From contig NZ_JAFLNL010000001.1 of NCBI RefSeq assembly GCF_017313785.1, forward strand, positions 248,001 to 312,000: 64,000 bases of DNA, written 5' to 3'. Below, piece by piece: positions 18,901-27,294 of the stretch. Numbering within the stretch: the stretch's first letter is position 1; each line of letters opens with the position of its first letter. The position numbers and the translations under genes were made by a program. Under the pieces are notes generated by a model that saw only the letters and a list, made by a program, of their open reading frames with translations, had not been told where the DNA came from and searched no databases. Source of the stretch: Flagellimonas aurea. GTDB lineage: Bacteria > Bacteroidota > Bacteroidia > Flavobacteriales > Flavobacteriaceae.

Positions 18901-19116
18901 TCCTTTGCATTTATTTTCGGTCTGTTGCCATTGGCACTTTCATCGGGAATCGGGGCCATTGGAAACCAATCCATTGGTGTAAGTGCCGTTGGGGGAATGC
19001 TAGTGGGTACCATTTTGGGTGTGTTCATCATACCAGTGCTCTTTGTGGTGTTCCAGGCACTTCAGGAAAAAATATCAGGTAAGCCGGAAGAACTTCAAAA
19101 TGTAAACAATGCCTAA
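15970..19116 (+). CDS. RND multidrug efflux transporter, HAE1 type
   Basis: A 1048-residue inner-membrane proton antiporter of AcrB length with twelve membrane helices and two large periplasmic loops. The proton-relay aspartates are present as Asp405 and Asp406 in GIVVDDAIVVVE of helix 4. The N-terminus (FIDRPVLSTVISVIIVILGI) is typical of hydrophobe/amphiphile exporters, as is the ALPGVDPEV-like second-half motif region. It forms a trimer with the adaptor upstream and the TolC-like channel downstream. The stop overlaps the frame of the channel gene by 8 bp, although the real channel start lies 31 bp further on. Substrates cannot be read from sequence. Confidence 0.96.
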   Translation: MFQKFIDRPVLSTVISVIIVILGILGLTTLPVEQYPEIAPPTVQVTANYTGANAETVLKSVVIPLEEQINGVEGMTYMTSSASNDGAANISVFFELGVDPDIAAVNVQNRVARANSLLPQEVINTGVTTQKAQNSALLFFSIFSENEDYDATFVENYAKINLVPQLQRIKGVGNVNVFGSKDYSMRIWISPDKMAAYNLVPADIQAALREQNTEAATGKIGENADGIFEYVMKYKGRLSDVAEYENIILRTTDDGGFLRLKDVAEIELGALSYVRKNSGMGNPGVAVGVYQTSGSNAKEIIDEIENILETSKADFPKGMDYVIPFNSKDFLDASIDHVVQTLIEAFILVFIVVFLFLQDFRSTLIPAIAVPVAIVGTFFFLQLFGYSINMLTLFAMILAIGIVVDDAIVVVEAVHAKLEEGADSAKTATKSAMSEISGAIISITLVMSAVFIPVSFIQGSSGVFYQQFGITLAVAILISAINALTLSPALAALFLKPHNHEKGKKSNLLNRFFRAFNVGFTTMTNKYTNSIGTLVKRKWITLALLVGFSILAIFLFRSTPSGFVPDEDRGMIFANVSMPPGTTIEKTEETIMKLDSIYESMDVIDARMSVAGFSLLNRVSAGSYAFSIMKLKDWSERGADSLSVNATMQRLYATTAGFNDAQIIYFTPPSIQGFGTSSGFEVQLQSKTGEDWNSINDVKNQFLGALNARPEVQYAISQFDPGFPQFDLDIDMEKVKMAGLTATDIFNALQGYFGGIYATDFNRFGKQYRVMIQAKPEDRANENSLNHIFVRNGDGESVAVSQFVDLKKIYGPEVVQRFNLLSSVSITGVPNPGYSTGDAITAIEEVAAEVLPNSYTYDYSGLTREESNAGAQTIIIFILSLVFVYFLLSAQYESYILPFSILLSLPFGIAGAILFINLAGLQNNIYFQIALIMLIGLLAKNAILIVEFALQRRKAGLSLFDAAADGARARLRPILMTSFAFIFGLLPLALSSGIGAIGNQSIGVSAVGGMLVGTILGVFIIPVLFVVFQALQEKISGKPEELQNVNNA

Positions 19117-19147
19117 TTATCCTTTGATCAAACAAAGTATATCAACC

Positions 19148-20548
19148 ATGAAAATAAAATCCACATATAAACTGCTCTTGGTAATTTCGGCGCCACTTTT
19201 ATTGCAATCATGCTTTGTGGCCAAGAATTATTCAAGACCAGAAATAGAGACCGAGAATCTCTATCGAACAGATAATCTGCCACAGGACAGCATTTCCATG
19301 GCCGATGTATCTTGGAGGGACCTGTTCAACGATGAACAATTGAAGTCATATATAGCTCAAGGTCTAGAGAACAACATTGATATTAGAATAGCGCTACAGA
19401 ACGTGGTGGCCGCAGAAGCTTATGTAAAACAAGGAAAGGCCGGATATTACCCTACCCTATCCGGCACGGCAAGCTTTACAAGGACCAAAAACTCGGAAAA
19501 CAGTCAGTTTGGTAGTTTTTTTACACGTCCATTGGAACAATATGAATTGTCCGGCAGCCTTTCTTGGGAAGCGGATATTTGGGGCAAGATCAGGAGCAAT
19601 AAAAGAGCCTTTAGCGCCTCCTATCTGCAGAGTGTATCGGCGCATCAAGCGGTTAAGACCAACTTGATAGCCAGTATTGCCGCTACCTACTATCAATTAT
19701 TGGCACTGGACAAACAATTGGAGGTTGCCCATCAAACCTTGGAAGCCAGAAAGAACAGTTTGGAGACCACTGTTGCCTTAAAAGATGCCGGACAGGTAAC
19801 CGAGGTTGCCGTTAAGCAGACCGAAGCACAGGTCCATACCACAGAAATTATTGTGATCGACCTTGAGAACAACATTAAGTTGCTCGAAAATGCCTTCAGT
19901 ATATTGCTGGGCGAGGCGCCGCAAAAAATTCAACGTGGTACATTGGACGACCAGTCCATCGATACCGAGCTGAGCACGGGCGTCCCTTATTTGCTTCTTG
20001 CCAACCGCCCGGATGTAATGCAGGCAGAGTACGGTCTCATCAATGCCTTTGAATTGACCAATGTGGCCAAAAGCAGTCTATATCCTTCCTTGAGCCTTTC
20101 CGCCACTGGCGGCTTTCAGAGCTTGGAGTTTGACAATTGGTTGGATGCCAGTTCACTATTTTCGACTTTGGTCGGTTCGCTGACCCAGCCGATTTTTAAT
20201 GGCAGGCGATTACGCACACAGATGGAAGTAGCCAAGGCACAGCAAGAACAAGCCCTATTGAATTACAAACAAGCTTTGCTTACAGCAGGTAGAGAGGTGA
20301 GCGATGCCCTCTACACCTATGAAGCTGAGACCGAGAAATTGGAAGCACGCTCCAAGGAACTCGATGCTTATGCAAAGGCCGAGGATTATTCCGAAGAATT
20401 GTTGAACAATGGTCTGGCCAATTATTTGGAAGTACTTACCGCCCGTCAAAATGCATTGAACTCGGAGCTTAATCTGGTAGACTCGCAATATTCACGATTG
20501 GGTGCCATTGTGGAACTGTACAGGGCATTAGGAGGCGGCTGGAAGTAA
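19148..20548 (+). CDS. TolC/OprM-type outer-membrane efflux lipoprotein
   Basis: A 466-residue outer-membrane channel protein. I take ATG 19148 (MKIKSTYKLL) because it gives a proper lipoprotein signal with the lipobox LLQSC and Cys22; the upstream ATG at 19109 would bury the signal. Two homologous outer-membrane efflux protein repeats follow, each with long helices (QNVVAAEAYVKQGKAGYYPT, and YKQALLTAGREVSDALYTYE in the second). This NodT-like family forms the exit duct of RND pumps. It ends 4 bp before the TetR gene, which completes the operon. Confidence 0.94.
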   Translation: MKIKSTYKLLLVISAPLLLQSCFVAKNYSRPEIETENLYRTDNLPQDSISMADVSWRDLFNDEQLKSYIAQGLENNIDIRIALQNVVAAEAYVKQGKAGYYPTLSGTASFTRTKNSENSQFGSFFTRPLEQYELSGSLSWEADIWGKIRSNKRAFSASYLQSVSAHQAVKTNLIASIAATYYQLLALDKQLEVAHQTLEARKNSLETTVALKDAGQVTEVAVKQTEAQVHTTEIIVIDLENNIKLLENAFSILLGEAPQKIQRGTLDDQSIDTELSTGVPYLLLANRPDVMQAEYGLINAFELTNVAKSSLYPSLSLSATGGFQSLEFDNWLDASSLFSTLVGSLTQPIFNGRRLRTQMEVAKAQQEQALLNYKQALLTAGREVSDALYTYEAETEKLEARSKELDAYAKAEDYSEELLNNGLANYLEVLTARQNALNSELNLVDSQYSRLGAIVELYRALGGGWK

Positions 20549-20552
20549 AGAT

Positions 20553-21161
20553 TTGGTCTTGGGAGATAAAAAGGACATATTGGCCTATGCCATCGAGAAC
20601 TTTACCAAATTTGGAAGCAAGCGCTTCTCCATGGATGAACTGGCCAAAAGCCTTGGTATTTCAAAAAAGACCCTTTACAAGCATTTTAACAGCAAAGAAA
20701 AACTGGTCAAGGAGAGTCTTCAATATTACTTGGATAATATTAGGGCCAATGTAGATAATTATATACTCGAAAACCCTAACGAAGAACAGCCCCTTACCAC
20801 TGTAATTTTTATTTATAAGCAAGGGTTGATCACTTTTCAGGAAATCAACCCTGCTTTTCTATATGGTCTCCACAAATATTATCCGGAGGCATATAAAATA
20901 TATTCCCGCTTAAAAAAGGATATTGTTTGGGACATTGTATGTCCTTTATTACAGAAAGCCCAAGAGTTGGGCCAAGTAAGAAATAACGTAAATGTTGAAC
21001 TGGTCTGTACACTTTTTTTGTCCCGAATGGAAGAGACCGTCTATTCAAAGGCCAATTTATTTGATGAATATAGCATTCAAGAATTGTTAGAACATATCAT
21101 AATCAATAACCTACGGGGCATTCTTACGTTGGAATATCTTCAAAAAAGCCCACTTCAGTAG
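20553..21161 (+). CDS. TetR-family regulator, last gene of the efflux operon
   Basis: A 202-residue protein. Residues about 8-55 are a TetR helix-turn-helix (MDELAKSLGISKKTLYKHFN), and the rest is an all-helical ligand domain. The start must be TTG, since no ATG occurs before the HTH; I use TTG 20553, and TTG 20559 is possible. It lies 4 bp after the channel gene. The operon thus starts with a GbsR/MarR regulator and ends with a TetR regulator, an unusual double arrangement. Whether this protein controls the same operon or another target is unknown. Confidence 0.87.
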   Translation: MVLGDKKDILAYAIENFTKFGSKRFSMDELAKSLGISKKTLYKHFNSKEKLVKESLQYYLDNIRANVDNYILENPNEEQPLTTVIFIYKQGLITFQEINPAFLYGLHKYYPEAYKIYSRLKKDIVWDIVCPLLQKAQELGQVRNNVNVELVCTLFLSRMEETVYSKANLFDEYSIQELLEHIIINNLRGILTLEYLQKSPLQ

Positions 21162-21298
21162 CGCTAGAGCTGTCAATTCTTTAAATAAACGCGCCCAATT
21201 TTAATATATCCGCTCTCAAACAGTTGATTTTTACGTTTTTAGCATTGATTTTAGTTGAACAATCGCCTAACTTTCAGTTCTTCTAAAAACTAAAACCA

Positions 21299-22498
21299 AT
21301 GGGAACTACAACTAACATCAACAGACGTGATTGGATAAGAAAAAGTATGCTCACTGCCGGTGGGGCAATGGCGCTGCCGTATATTGGATTGGCAGAAACA
21401 CCAAAAGCACCTTTGACCCTCGATGCAGAGGGCAACGCAATCTACAGTCCCTTCTTTAAAGAATATCTACCGAAACCGGAAGCTGCCTTTCCTGAATTGG
21501 CCGCTAAGCTCAATGCCAATGAGAATCCTTACGGGCCTTCCCCAATGGCCTTGGAAGCCTTTAAGAATTCTGCTTCGGGAGGTAACAGATATGCTTGGAA
21601 AGAATTGTTTCAACTTGTGGACAAGATTGCCGATTTTGAAGGAGTAGAGAGCAAAAACGTTATGATGGGCCCAGGCTCGTCCGACCTCTTGGAAAAAACG
21701 GCCATGGTTTTCTTTATGAACGGTGGCAACGTGGTTTCCGCAGATCCGGCCTATATGTCCCTTATTCGTGTGGCAGAGTCCGTAGGGGCCACTTGGAAAC
21801 CAGTACCCTTGAAGGATGATTGGTCACACGACCTTGATGCAATGGAAGCCGCCATTGATGATGAAACAAAATTGGTTTACATCTGTAACCCGAACAACCC
21901 AACGGGCTCTATGACGGATCATGATAAATTGATCGATTTTTGTTCAAGAGTATCCGAAAAAGTACCCGTATTTGTCGATGAAGCTTATTTATGGTTCTTG
22001 GAAGACGGAGCCAAAAAGAGTATGGTATCCTTGGTAAGCGAAGGGAAAGATTTGATCATTGCCAGAACTTTCTCAAAAATACATGGTATGGCCGGTTTAC
22101 GTGTGGGCTATGCTGTTGCGTTGGAAGAAACTCTCGGCAGAATACAAAAAATTACCCGTGGCGGTATGGGCATTTCACTTCCATCGGTTTACGCCGCTAT
22201 GGCTGCAATGGACGATGAAGCATTTATTGACAAGTCCCGTAGTCTTAACGCCGAATGTAGGGAATATGTGTACAAGAGTTTAGATAAATTGGGCATCACC
22301 TCTTATGTTCCTTCTTCTACAAGTTTTATCATTTTCCCTATTGAAATGGAAGGACAGGCATTCTTGGAACAAATGACAGAGTTAAAGGTGGGTGTTCGTG
22401 CTTTCCAGTTTATGGACCAAAATTGGTGCCGTGTAAGTATGGGAACCATGGATGAAATGAAAACGTTTACCGCCGCACTCAATAAAGTGTTGGTATAG
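21299..22498 (+). CDS. Tat-exported PLP-dependent aminotransferase, HisC-like
   Basis: A 399-residue fold-type I aminotransferase. The N-terminus carries a twin-arginine signal: NRRDWIRKS at about 8-16, followed by a hydrophobic stretch to about residue 31. The rest resembles histidinol-phosphate aminotransferase, with LNANENPYGPS for substrate binding, NPNNPTG, and the PLP lysine Lys260 in TFSKIHGMAGLRVGYA. Export through Tat with the bound cofactor would place the reaction in the periplasm, so histidine biosynthesis is unlikely. An amino acid or amine transamination outside the membrane is a guess. Its stop overlaps the GTG start of a carrier gene by 1 nt. Confidence 0.9.
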   Translation: MGTTTNINRRDWIRKSMLTAGGAMALPYIGLAETPKAPLTLDAEGNAIYSPFFKEYLPKPEAAFPELAAKLNANENPYGPSPMALEAFKNSASGGNRYAWKELFQLVDKIADFEGVESKNVMMGPGSSDLLEKTAMVFFMNGGNVVSADPAYMSLIRVAESVGATWKPVPLKDDWSHDLDAMEAAIDDETKLVYICNPNNPTGSMTDHDKLIDFCSRVSEKVPVFVDEAYLWFLEDGAKKSMVSLVSEGKDLIIARTFSKIHGMAGLRVGYAVALEETLGRIQKITRGGMGISLPSVYAAMAAMDDEAFIDKSRSLNAECREYVYKSLDKLGITSYVPSSTSFIIFPIEMEGQAFLEQMTELKVGVRAFQFMDQNWCRVSMGTMDEMKTFTAALNKVLV

Positions 22499-23637
22499 TG
22501 GATATAGGTATTCAAAAAACTATTGTATTTCTTTTTTTCATCTTCATTGGAGTACTGCTCAAAGTAAAGTTTAAGTCCAAAGAAGAGATTTCTGGAATTA
22601 AAAAGATAATTCTGAACCTTGCCCTTCCAGCGACCATTTTTATTGCGTTGCTGGGGGTAAAGGTCGAGTTGCATCTATTAATATTGCCTCTTTTGGCCCT
22701 TGGCCTTAACCTACTGTTGTTTTTTTCCATGCCCCTTATATTGCCCCTAATGGGTATTGGAAAAAATACACCAGAGTATAGAACCGCTAAACTTTTGGTG
22801 CCTTCCCTGGCGCCAGGACTATCATCCTTCCCATTTATTTTGGAGTTTTTGGGGGATGAATATTTGGCAAAGGCAGCGATGTCCGACCTTGGGAATAAAG
22901 TTTTTGTGCTCTTTTTTCTCTACTTGGTAGCGATGAATTGGCACTACAGCCTTCAGTCCAATCAGAAAAAAAGTGGAGGAACAAAGCTAAGACCATTGAT
23001 CAAGGCCATGATTTCCGAGCCCGTTAACGTATTTATTGCAGCGGCGCTTGTTTTGTTGGCATTTGGATTACATATGGATTCACTGCCATTCTTTCTGAGT
23101 GAAACATTGGAAAAGCTGAGTTTGATCATGACGCCATTGGTGTTGCTTTTTATAGGTTTAGCAGTAAAAATCAAAAGGAAACAGTTCTTCCAGATTTTTT
23201 CCTTGCTCTGTACACGGGCCGGACTGGTATTATTGATTACTGGCATCTTTGTCACTATAGCTGGAATTGAAGCCCGTAATGAAATATTGTTGACCATGGC
23301 CTTTGGACTTAGTGCCTGTAGTTTTTGGCCCTATGCCCACATAGCTGCGGTGGACAGCTTGGAAATGGACAAAAAGTCAAAGAGGAGAACATTCAGCAGT
23401 GATTTTGGTGTCGCTATATTGGCGTTGTCGTTCCCGCTATCAACAATGTTGATACTCGCAACCTTGAACAGTGGGGCATTCTTTGTAAACCCTTTTAATA
23501 TTTTTATGATTGCCATTGCTCTCCTAGGCGTTGGCCTCATAATTCCATTGTGTAACGGTATCAGTAAAAAAAAGTGGTCCGAGCAAAAATTGATCGACCA
23601 TGAAATAAATGCTACTGCCACGGAAAAGGCCGCCTGA
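22498..23637 (+). CDS. AEC-type (auxin efflux carrier-like) permease
   Basis: A 379-residue protein with about ten membrane helices. It starts with GTG 22498 inside the upstream TAG stop (TAGTG), so translation is coupled to the aminotransferase. The two-half layout, with a loop near residue 150-165 and the stretch LNLALPATIFIALLG in the first half, resembles the AEC/permease family of malonate, malate or amino-acid-derived acid carriers. I judged the family from topology and these segments; no diagnostic motif settles the substrate. Coupling suggests it moves a substrate or product of the exported aminotransferase. Confidence 0.72.
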   Translation: MDIGIQKTIVFLFFIFIGVLLKVKFKSKEEISGIKKIILNLALPATIFIALLGVKVELHLLILPLLALGLNLLLFFSMPLILPLMGIGKNTPEYRTAKLLVPSLAPGLSSFPFILEFLGDEYLAKAAMSDLGNKVFVLFFLYLVAMNWHYSLQSNQKKSGGTKLRPLIKAMISEPVNVFIAAALVLLAFGLHMDSLPFFLSETLEKLSLIMTPLVLLFIGLAVKIKRKQFFQIFSLLCTRAGLVLLITGIFVTIAGIEARNEILLTMAFGLSACSFWPYAHIAAVDSLEMDKKSKRRTFSSDFGVAILALSFPLSTMLILATLNSGAFFVNPFNIFMIAIALLGVGLIIPLCNGISKKKWSEQKLIDHEINATATEKAA

Positions 23638-23693
23638 TTTCTTTTTGGGAAAAGTTGGTTCTAAATCCCTATTTTTAAAGAAATCTGGAAATT

Positions 23694-24989
23694 ATGAAAC
23701 AACTGCTCACCATTATTTTTTCCATTCTTTTTATGGGAATCCTGTCGGCTCAACAATCCAATTTAAAAGTCGACCAAGACCGTCTTGAAAAGAGAATTTT
23801 TGATCTTGCCGAATTCGGTCTTCAAACCAATGGTGAAACGGAACGTGTTGCTTTTAGTGATGCAGACATCCAAGCTAGAAATTGGGTAATTAAAACGCTC
23901 GAAGATTTTGGAATGGAGGTGAAGGTCGATGCTGCCGGCAATATTATCGGGACCAGAAAAGGGAGTGGAGCATCCCTTAAATCCATTGCCTTTGGTTCCC
24001 ATATTGATAGAGTACCAAACGGAGGAAATTATGATGGCTGCGTGGGGTCTATGGCTGCATTGGAAGTCATTGAAACCTTGAACGAGCATAACATTTCCAC
24101 CAAACACCCCCTTGAAGTCATCATTTTTCCGAATGAAGAAGGGGGTGTTATGGGAAGTAGGGCGATGGCAGGAAACTTGGGCAAATCCGCACTTGGCGTG
24201 GTCAATTCGACAGGCTATTCCATGGGTGAGGGCATTATGCGTATCGGTGGAGACACCACAAGGTTAAACGAGGCCAAGCGAGACACAGGAAGTTTGGCGG
24301 CTTTCTTGGAACTTCATATTGAGCAAGGGGGCAAACTCGAAAAAGAAGGCTTGGACATTGGGGTTGTAGAAGGGATTGTAGGCCTTAATTGGTGGGATGT
24401 TGTATTTACTGGCTTTGCCAACCACGCAGGTACCACCCCCATGAATGCGAGACAGGACGCCCTGCTTGCAGCTGCCAAATATATTGTTGCTGTAAACGAA
24501 ATAACCAACAGCTTCGAGGGCGCCCAAGTTGGCACGGTGGGCAGAATCAAAGCAGAACCTGGAGCCCCGAACGTAATCCCTGGAAAGGTGACTGCAAGTC
24601 TTGAAATTCGGGACTTGTCCTTGGAGGTCATTCAAAAGGTATATCGGGCCATCAAGAAAAAAACCGAGGAAATAGCCGAAGCTTCCAATGTTACCGTTGA
24701 GTTTTTACCGTTGGACACCACTGCAGAACCAGCCCTTACGGATACCAAAATCCAAAAAGAATTAGCGTCATCCGCCAAGTCTTTAGGATTGACTTATCAA
24801 TACATGCCCAGTGGTGCCGGCCATGATGCACAGGATATATCGCGATTTGCTCCCGTGGGAATGATTTTTGTCCCGAGCAAAGGAGGCATCAGTCATTCGC
24901 CCAAAGAATTTACATCCGCAAAAGATATGGCCAATGGGGCCAATGTGCTCTTGCACACTATTTTGGCTTTGGATAAGAAATTGGATTAA
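23694..24989 (+). CDS. secreted M20-family amidohydrolase (carbamoylase/allantoate amidohydrolase type)
   Basis: A 431-residue enzyme with a signal peptide (1-19, ILSAQ). The binuclear metal site of the hydantoinase/carbamoylase group is visible: GSHIDRVPNGGNYDG with His103 and Asp114, NEEG with Glu148 and Glu149, HIEQG near 214, and a C-terminal SGAGHDAQDI. This group removes carbamoyl groups from N-carbamoyl amino acids or splits allantoate or other amide bonds. It lies 56 bp after the carrier gene on the same strand. The export signal suggests use of outside nitrogen compounds or peptides. Which amide it cuts cannot be told from the sequence. Confidence 0.9.
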   Translation: MKQLLTIIFSILFMGILSAQQSNLKVDQDRLEKRIFDLAEFGLQTNGETERVAFSDADIQARNWVIKTLEDFGMEVKVDAAGNIIGTRKGSGASLKSIAFGSHIDRVPNGGNYDGCVGSMAALEVIETLNEHNISTKHPLEVIIFPNEEGGVMGSRAMAGNLGKSALGVVNSTGYSMGEGIMRIGGDTTRLNEAKRDTGSLAAFLELHIEQGGKLEKEGLDIGVVEGIVGLNWWDVVFTGFANHAGTTPMNARQDALLAAAKYIVAVNEITNSFEGAQVGTVGRIKAEPGAPNVIPGKVTASLEIRDLSLEVIQKVYRAIKKKTEEIAEASNVTVEFLPLDTTAEPALTDTKIQKELASSAKSLGLTYQYMPSGAGHDAQDISRFAPVGMIFVPSKGGISHSPKEFTSAKDMANGANVLLHTILALDKKLD

Positions 24990-24991
24990 TC

Positions 24992-25666
24992 TTACTTTAC
25001 AGTTGTTGAGATTATTTTTCTAGTGGCATTCGCGATCAATCCGATGCTCAACCAATACGTGGCCAAAATCAATGGTCCGGAGAGGTAAAAAGGGGTCTTG
25101 AATTTGGCAATCGCCAACAGTGCATCAGAAAGCATAAAAAATAATACGGCCATAGCCATAAGAGCATGTGCGTTGTTCCTTTCCCTCACGTACAGGCCAA
25201 CTCCTTGCCATGCCATAAACGTTATTATCAACACATAACTGGAAACAGGTAGCAACAAATCACCTAAATCCGGTCTCAACCAAAAGAACAGAACTCCGGC
25301 AATACCGAAAAGAACTAGAAAAGCAATCCAGTTTTTGTAAAATCCCATGTATTGGATAAATGATATAGAGAAAAGAATATGCGCCAATAGAAAAGCTCCT
25401 AGGCCGAATAAAAAATAAGCATCAAACAGCAACAGAACATCTCCGAACAAACAGAACACCAAGCCAACGACAACCATTCTTCCAAATGTCACATAGCTAT
25501 GTTTTGGTGCAAAAAATGGTAAAGCAATTACCAAGATCGTAGTCAATGGTTTGAAGAACATAAAAAGTCCCCTCTCATTGTAAAGCCCAAAATAAATGGC
25601 AAAACATGCAGAAACCAATATTAAAATATTGATTGCCCAAACTTTTATTTTTGTTTCGGCTACCAT
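24992..25666 (-). CDS. YhhN/TMEM86-type membrane protein (lysoplasmalogenase family)
   Basis: A 224-residue integral membrane protein with about eight helices. I start it at the ATG at 25664-25666 (MVAETKIKVWA); the open frame extends 24 codons further but lies inside the upstream gene. Conserved family features include FGDVLLLF and a later MLSDALLA, whose acidic residues lie in helices as in YhhN. Mammalian members hydrolyse the vinyl-ether bond of lysoplasmalogens; the bacterial role is less clear. The start overlaps the stop of the CYTH gene by 7 bp, so the two are cotranscribed. It ends 2 bp from the convergent amidohydrolase gene, with no terminator visible. Confidence 0.85.
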   Translation of the reverse strand: MVAETKIKVWAINILILVSACFAIYFGLYNERGLFMFFKPLTTILVIALPFFAPKHSYVTFGRMVVVGLVFCLFGDVLLLFDAYFLFGLGAFLLAHILFSISFIQYMGFYKNWIAFLVLFGIAGVLFFWLRPDLGDLLLPVSSYVLIITFMAWQGVGLYVRERNNAHALMAMAVLFFMLSDALLAIAKFKTPFYLSGPLILATYWLSIGLIANATRKIISTTVK

Positions 25667-26133
25667 TCCTTGTACGGTTTTATACTCAATTGCGAATTGT
25701 AATATTGTACCTGGCCCGTGACTTCCTGACCCAGCCAATCCGGTCTTTCAAAACGTTCATCTTCATGCTTGAGCTCCACTTCTGCCAAGATTAGTCCCTT
25801 GTTCTCACCCAAAAACTCATCCACCTCAAACATATGCTTGCCCAACGGCACTTCAAAACGAACCTTTTCGAGTATCCCCGCTTCACACAGGTCGATAAGG
25901 TTAGCTGCTTCGGCGGCCGAAATTTCCGTCTCCCATTCAAAGCGTGTGGTACCCGATTCGTTACTGGCGCCTTTTACGGTCAAAAATCCCTTTTCTCCCC
26001 TGATCCTGACCCTAACGGTCCGTTCTGGGTCCGTATTCAAGAATCCCTGTACAATCCGGGTCTGTGATGTGGCCTGCTGTTTGAAGGCGTCCGAATTGAC
26101 TAAAAATTTTCGCTCTATTTCCAAATGTTCCAT
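25660..26133 (-). CDS. CYTH-domain (class IV adenylate cyclase / triphosphatase-like) protein
   Basis: A 157-residue soluble protein starting at ATG 26131-26133. EIERKFLV at the N-terminus is the CYTH signature ExExK, and further acidic and basic residues alternate along the tunnel strands (RVRIRGEKGFLTVKG, EWETEIS, EVDEFLGEN, LAEVELKHEDE). CYTH enzymes act on triphosphates: inorganic triphosphatase, thiamine triphosphatase or, rarely, adenylate cyclase. The bacterial stand-alone version with this length is usually a triphosphatase. It is divergent from dinB with only 27 bp between start codons. Confidence 0.92.
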   Translation of the reverse strand: MEHLEIERKFLVNSDAFKQQATSQTRIVQGFLNTDPERTVRVRIRGEKGFLTVKGASNESGTTRFEWETEISAAEAANLIDLCEAGILEKVRFEVPLGKHMFEVDEFLGENKGLILAEVELKHEDERFERPDWLGQEVTGQVQYYNSQLSIKPYKEW

Positions 26134-26149
26134 CAAACTAAATATACCC

Positions 26150-26157
26150 TAAATTTG
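26150..26157 (+). promoter_or_regulatory. flavobacterial -7 box immediately ahead of dinB
   Basis: TAAATTTG matches TAnnTTTG exactly and ends 3 nt before the dinB ATG at 26161. The usual 5-6 nt distance would put the start of transcription at or just inside the start codon. A good -33 element is not visible. Confidence 0.45.
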
Positions 26158-26160
26158 AAA

Positions 26161-27261
26161 ATGGACTTTGATTTTCCCCTAAGAAAAATAATTCATGTTG
26201 ATATGGATGCGTTTTACGCGTCCGTGGAACAGCATGATGATCCGGAATTAAAAGGGAAGCCCATTGCCGTTGGTGGTGGCTCCAAGCGGGGGGTGGTGTC
26301 CGCAGCAAGCTATGAAGCACGAAAATTTGGTGTGAGAAGTGCCATGGCAGGCAGTATTGCAGCAAGAAATTGTCCCGAGCTCATATTCGTAAAACCCCGT
26401 TTTGACCGCTATAAAGAGGTTTCGAACCAGGTCAGAAGCATTTTTTTTGAATATACCGATTTGGTAGAGCCCCTTTCCTTGGACGAGGCCTATCTTGATG
26501 TCACCGAGAATAAAAAAGGGAATCCCTCCGCTACCTTGATCGCTAAGGAAATCCGTCAAAAAATCTTTGAAAAAACCGGGCTGACGGCCTCAGCAGGAAT
26601 TTCCATAAACAAATTTATCGCCAAAGTGGCCAGCGATTACAACAAACCCAACGGACAGAAAACCGTAAACCCCGAAGAGGTAATCGAGTTTTTGGAAAAC
26701 CTGGACATTCGGAAGTTTTATGGCGTGGGAAAGGTAACAGCAGAAAAAATGTACCGCTTGGGAATATTCACGGGCAAGGACCTTAAAGAAAAGTCATTGG
26801 AGTTCCTGGACCAGCATTTTGGGAAAAGTGGAGGTCACTATTTTAATGTAGTAAGGGGAATTCATCTCAGTGCCGTAAAGCCGCACCGTATTCCGAAATC
26901 TGTTGGGGCGGAACGTACTTTTTTTGAAAACCTGAGCAGTGAAATCTTCATGCTGGAAAAATTGGAGAGCATTGCCGGCGAACTTGAAAGAAGGCTCCAA
27001 AAATCCAAAATTGCCGGAAAAACGGTCACCTTGAAAATTAAATACAGTGATTTTACCTTGCAGACCCGGAGCAAGACCCTTCCCTATTTTATTGCCAGTA
27101 AGGATTTGATATTGGAAACCGCCAAAGAGCTTTTGTATCAATCCACTTTGGAAAATTCGGTTCGATTGCTGGGTATTTCCTTGGCCAATCTCAACACGGA
27201 AAAAGAGAAAAAGACCGAAGAGAAAGAATCGTTGCTCGTTCAGCTCAAGTTTGATTTTTAA
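26161..27261 (+). CDS. dinB: DNA polymerase IV, Y family
   Basis: A 366-residue translesion polymerase. The catalytic acidic residues are in HVDMDAFYASVEQ near the N-terminus and SLDEAYLDVT near residue 100. The palm, thumb HhH region (DIRKFYGVGKVTAEKMYRLG) and little finger domain follow, and the C-terminus ends SLLVQLKFDF, a beta-clamp-binding type tail. ATG 26161 matches the family start; an upstream ATG at 26125 would add 12 residues that lie over the CYTH start. No LexA-like palindrome was recognised in the short intergenic stretch. A terminator at 27269-27286 closes the gene. Confidence 0.95.
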   Translation: MDFDFPLRKIIHVDMDAFYASVEQHDDPELKGKPIAVGGGSKRGVVSAASYEARKFGVRSAMAGSIAARNCPELIFVKPRFDRYKEVSNQVRSIFFEYTDLVEPLSLDEAYLDVTENKKGNPSATLIAKEIRQKIFEKTGLTASAGISINKFIAKVASDYNKPNGQKTVNPEEVIEFLENLDIRKFYGVGKVTAEKMYRLGIFTGKDLKEKSLEFLDQHFGKSGGHYFNVVRGIHLSAVKPHRIPKSVGAERTFFENLSSEIFMLEKLESIAGELERRLQKSKIAGKTVTLKIKYSDFTLQTRSKTLPYFIASKDLILETAKELLYQSTLENSVRLLGISLANLNTEKEKKTEEKESLLVQLKFDF

Positions 27262-27268
27262 AAAAAAA

Positions 27269-27286
27269 GCCCCCCTTTCGGGAGGC
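27269..27286. terminator. bidirectional terminator between dinB and the M16 peptidase gene
   Basis: A 7-bp stem with one C/A mismatch joins 27269-27275 and 27280-27286 around a TTTC loop. An A-run on the left and a T-run on the right let it work for both converging genes. Confidence 0.82.
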
Positions 27287-27294
27287 TTTTTTAT

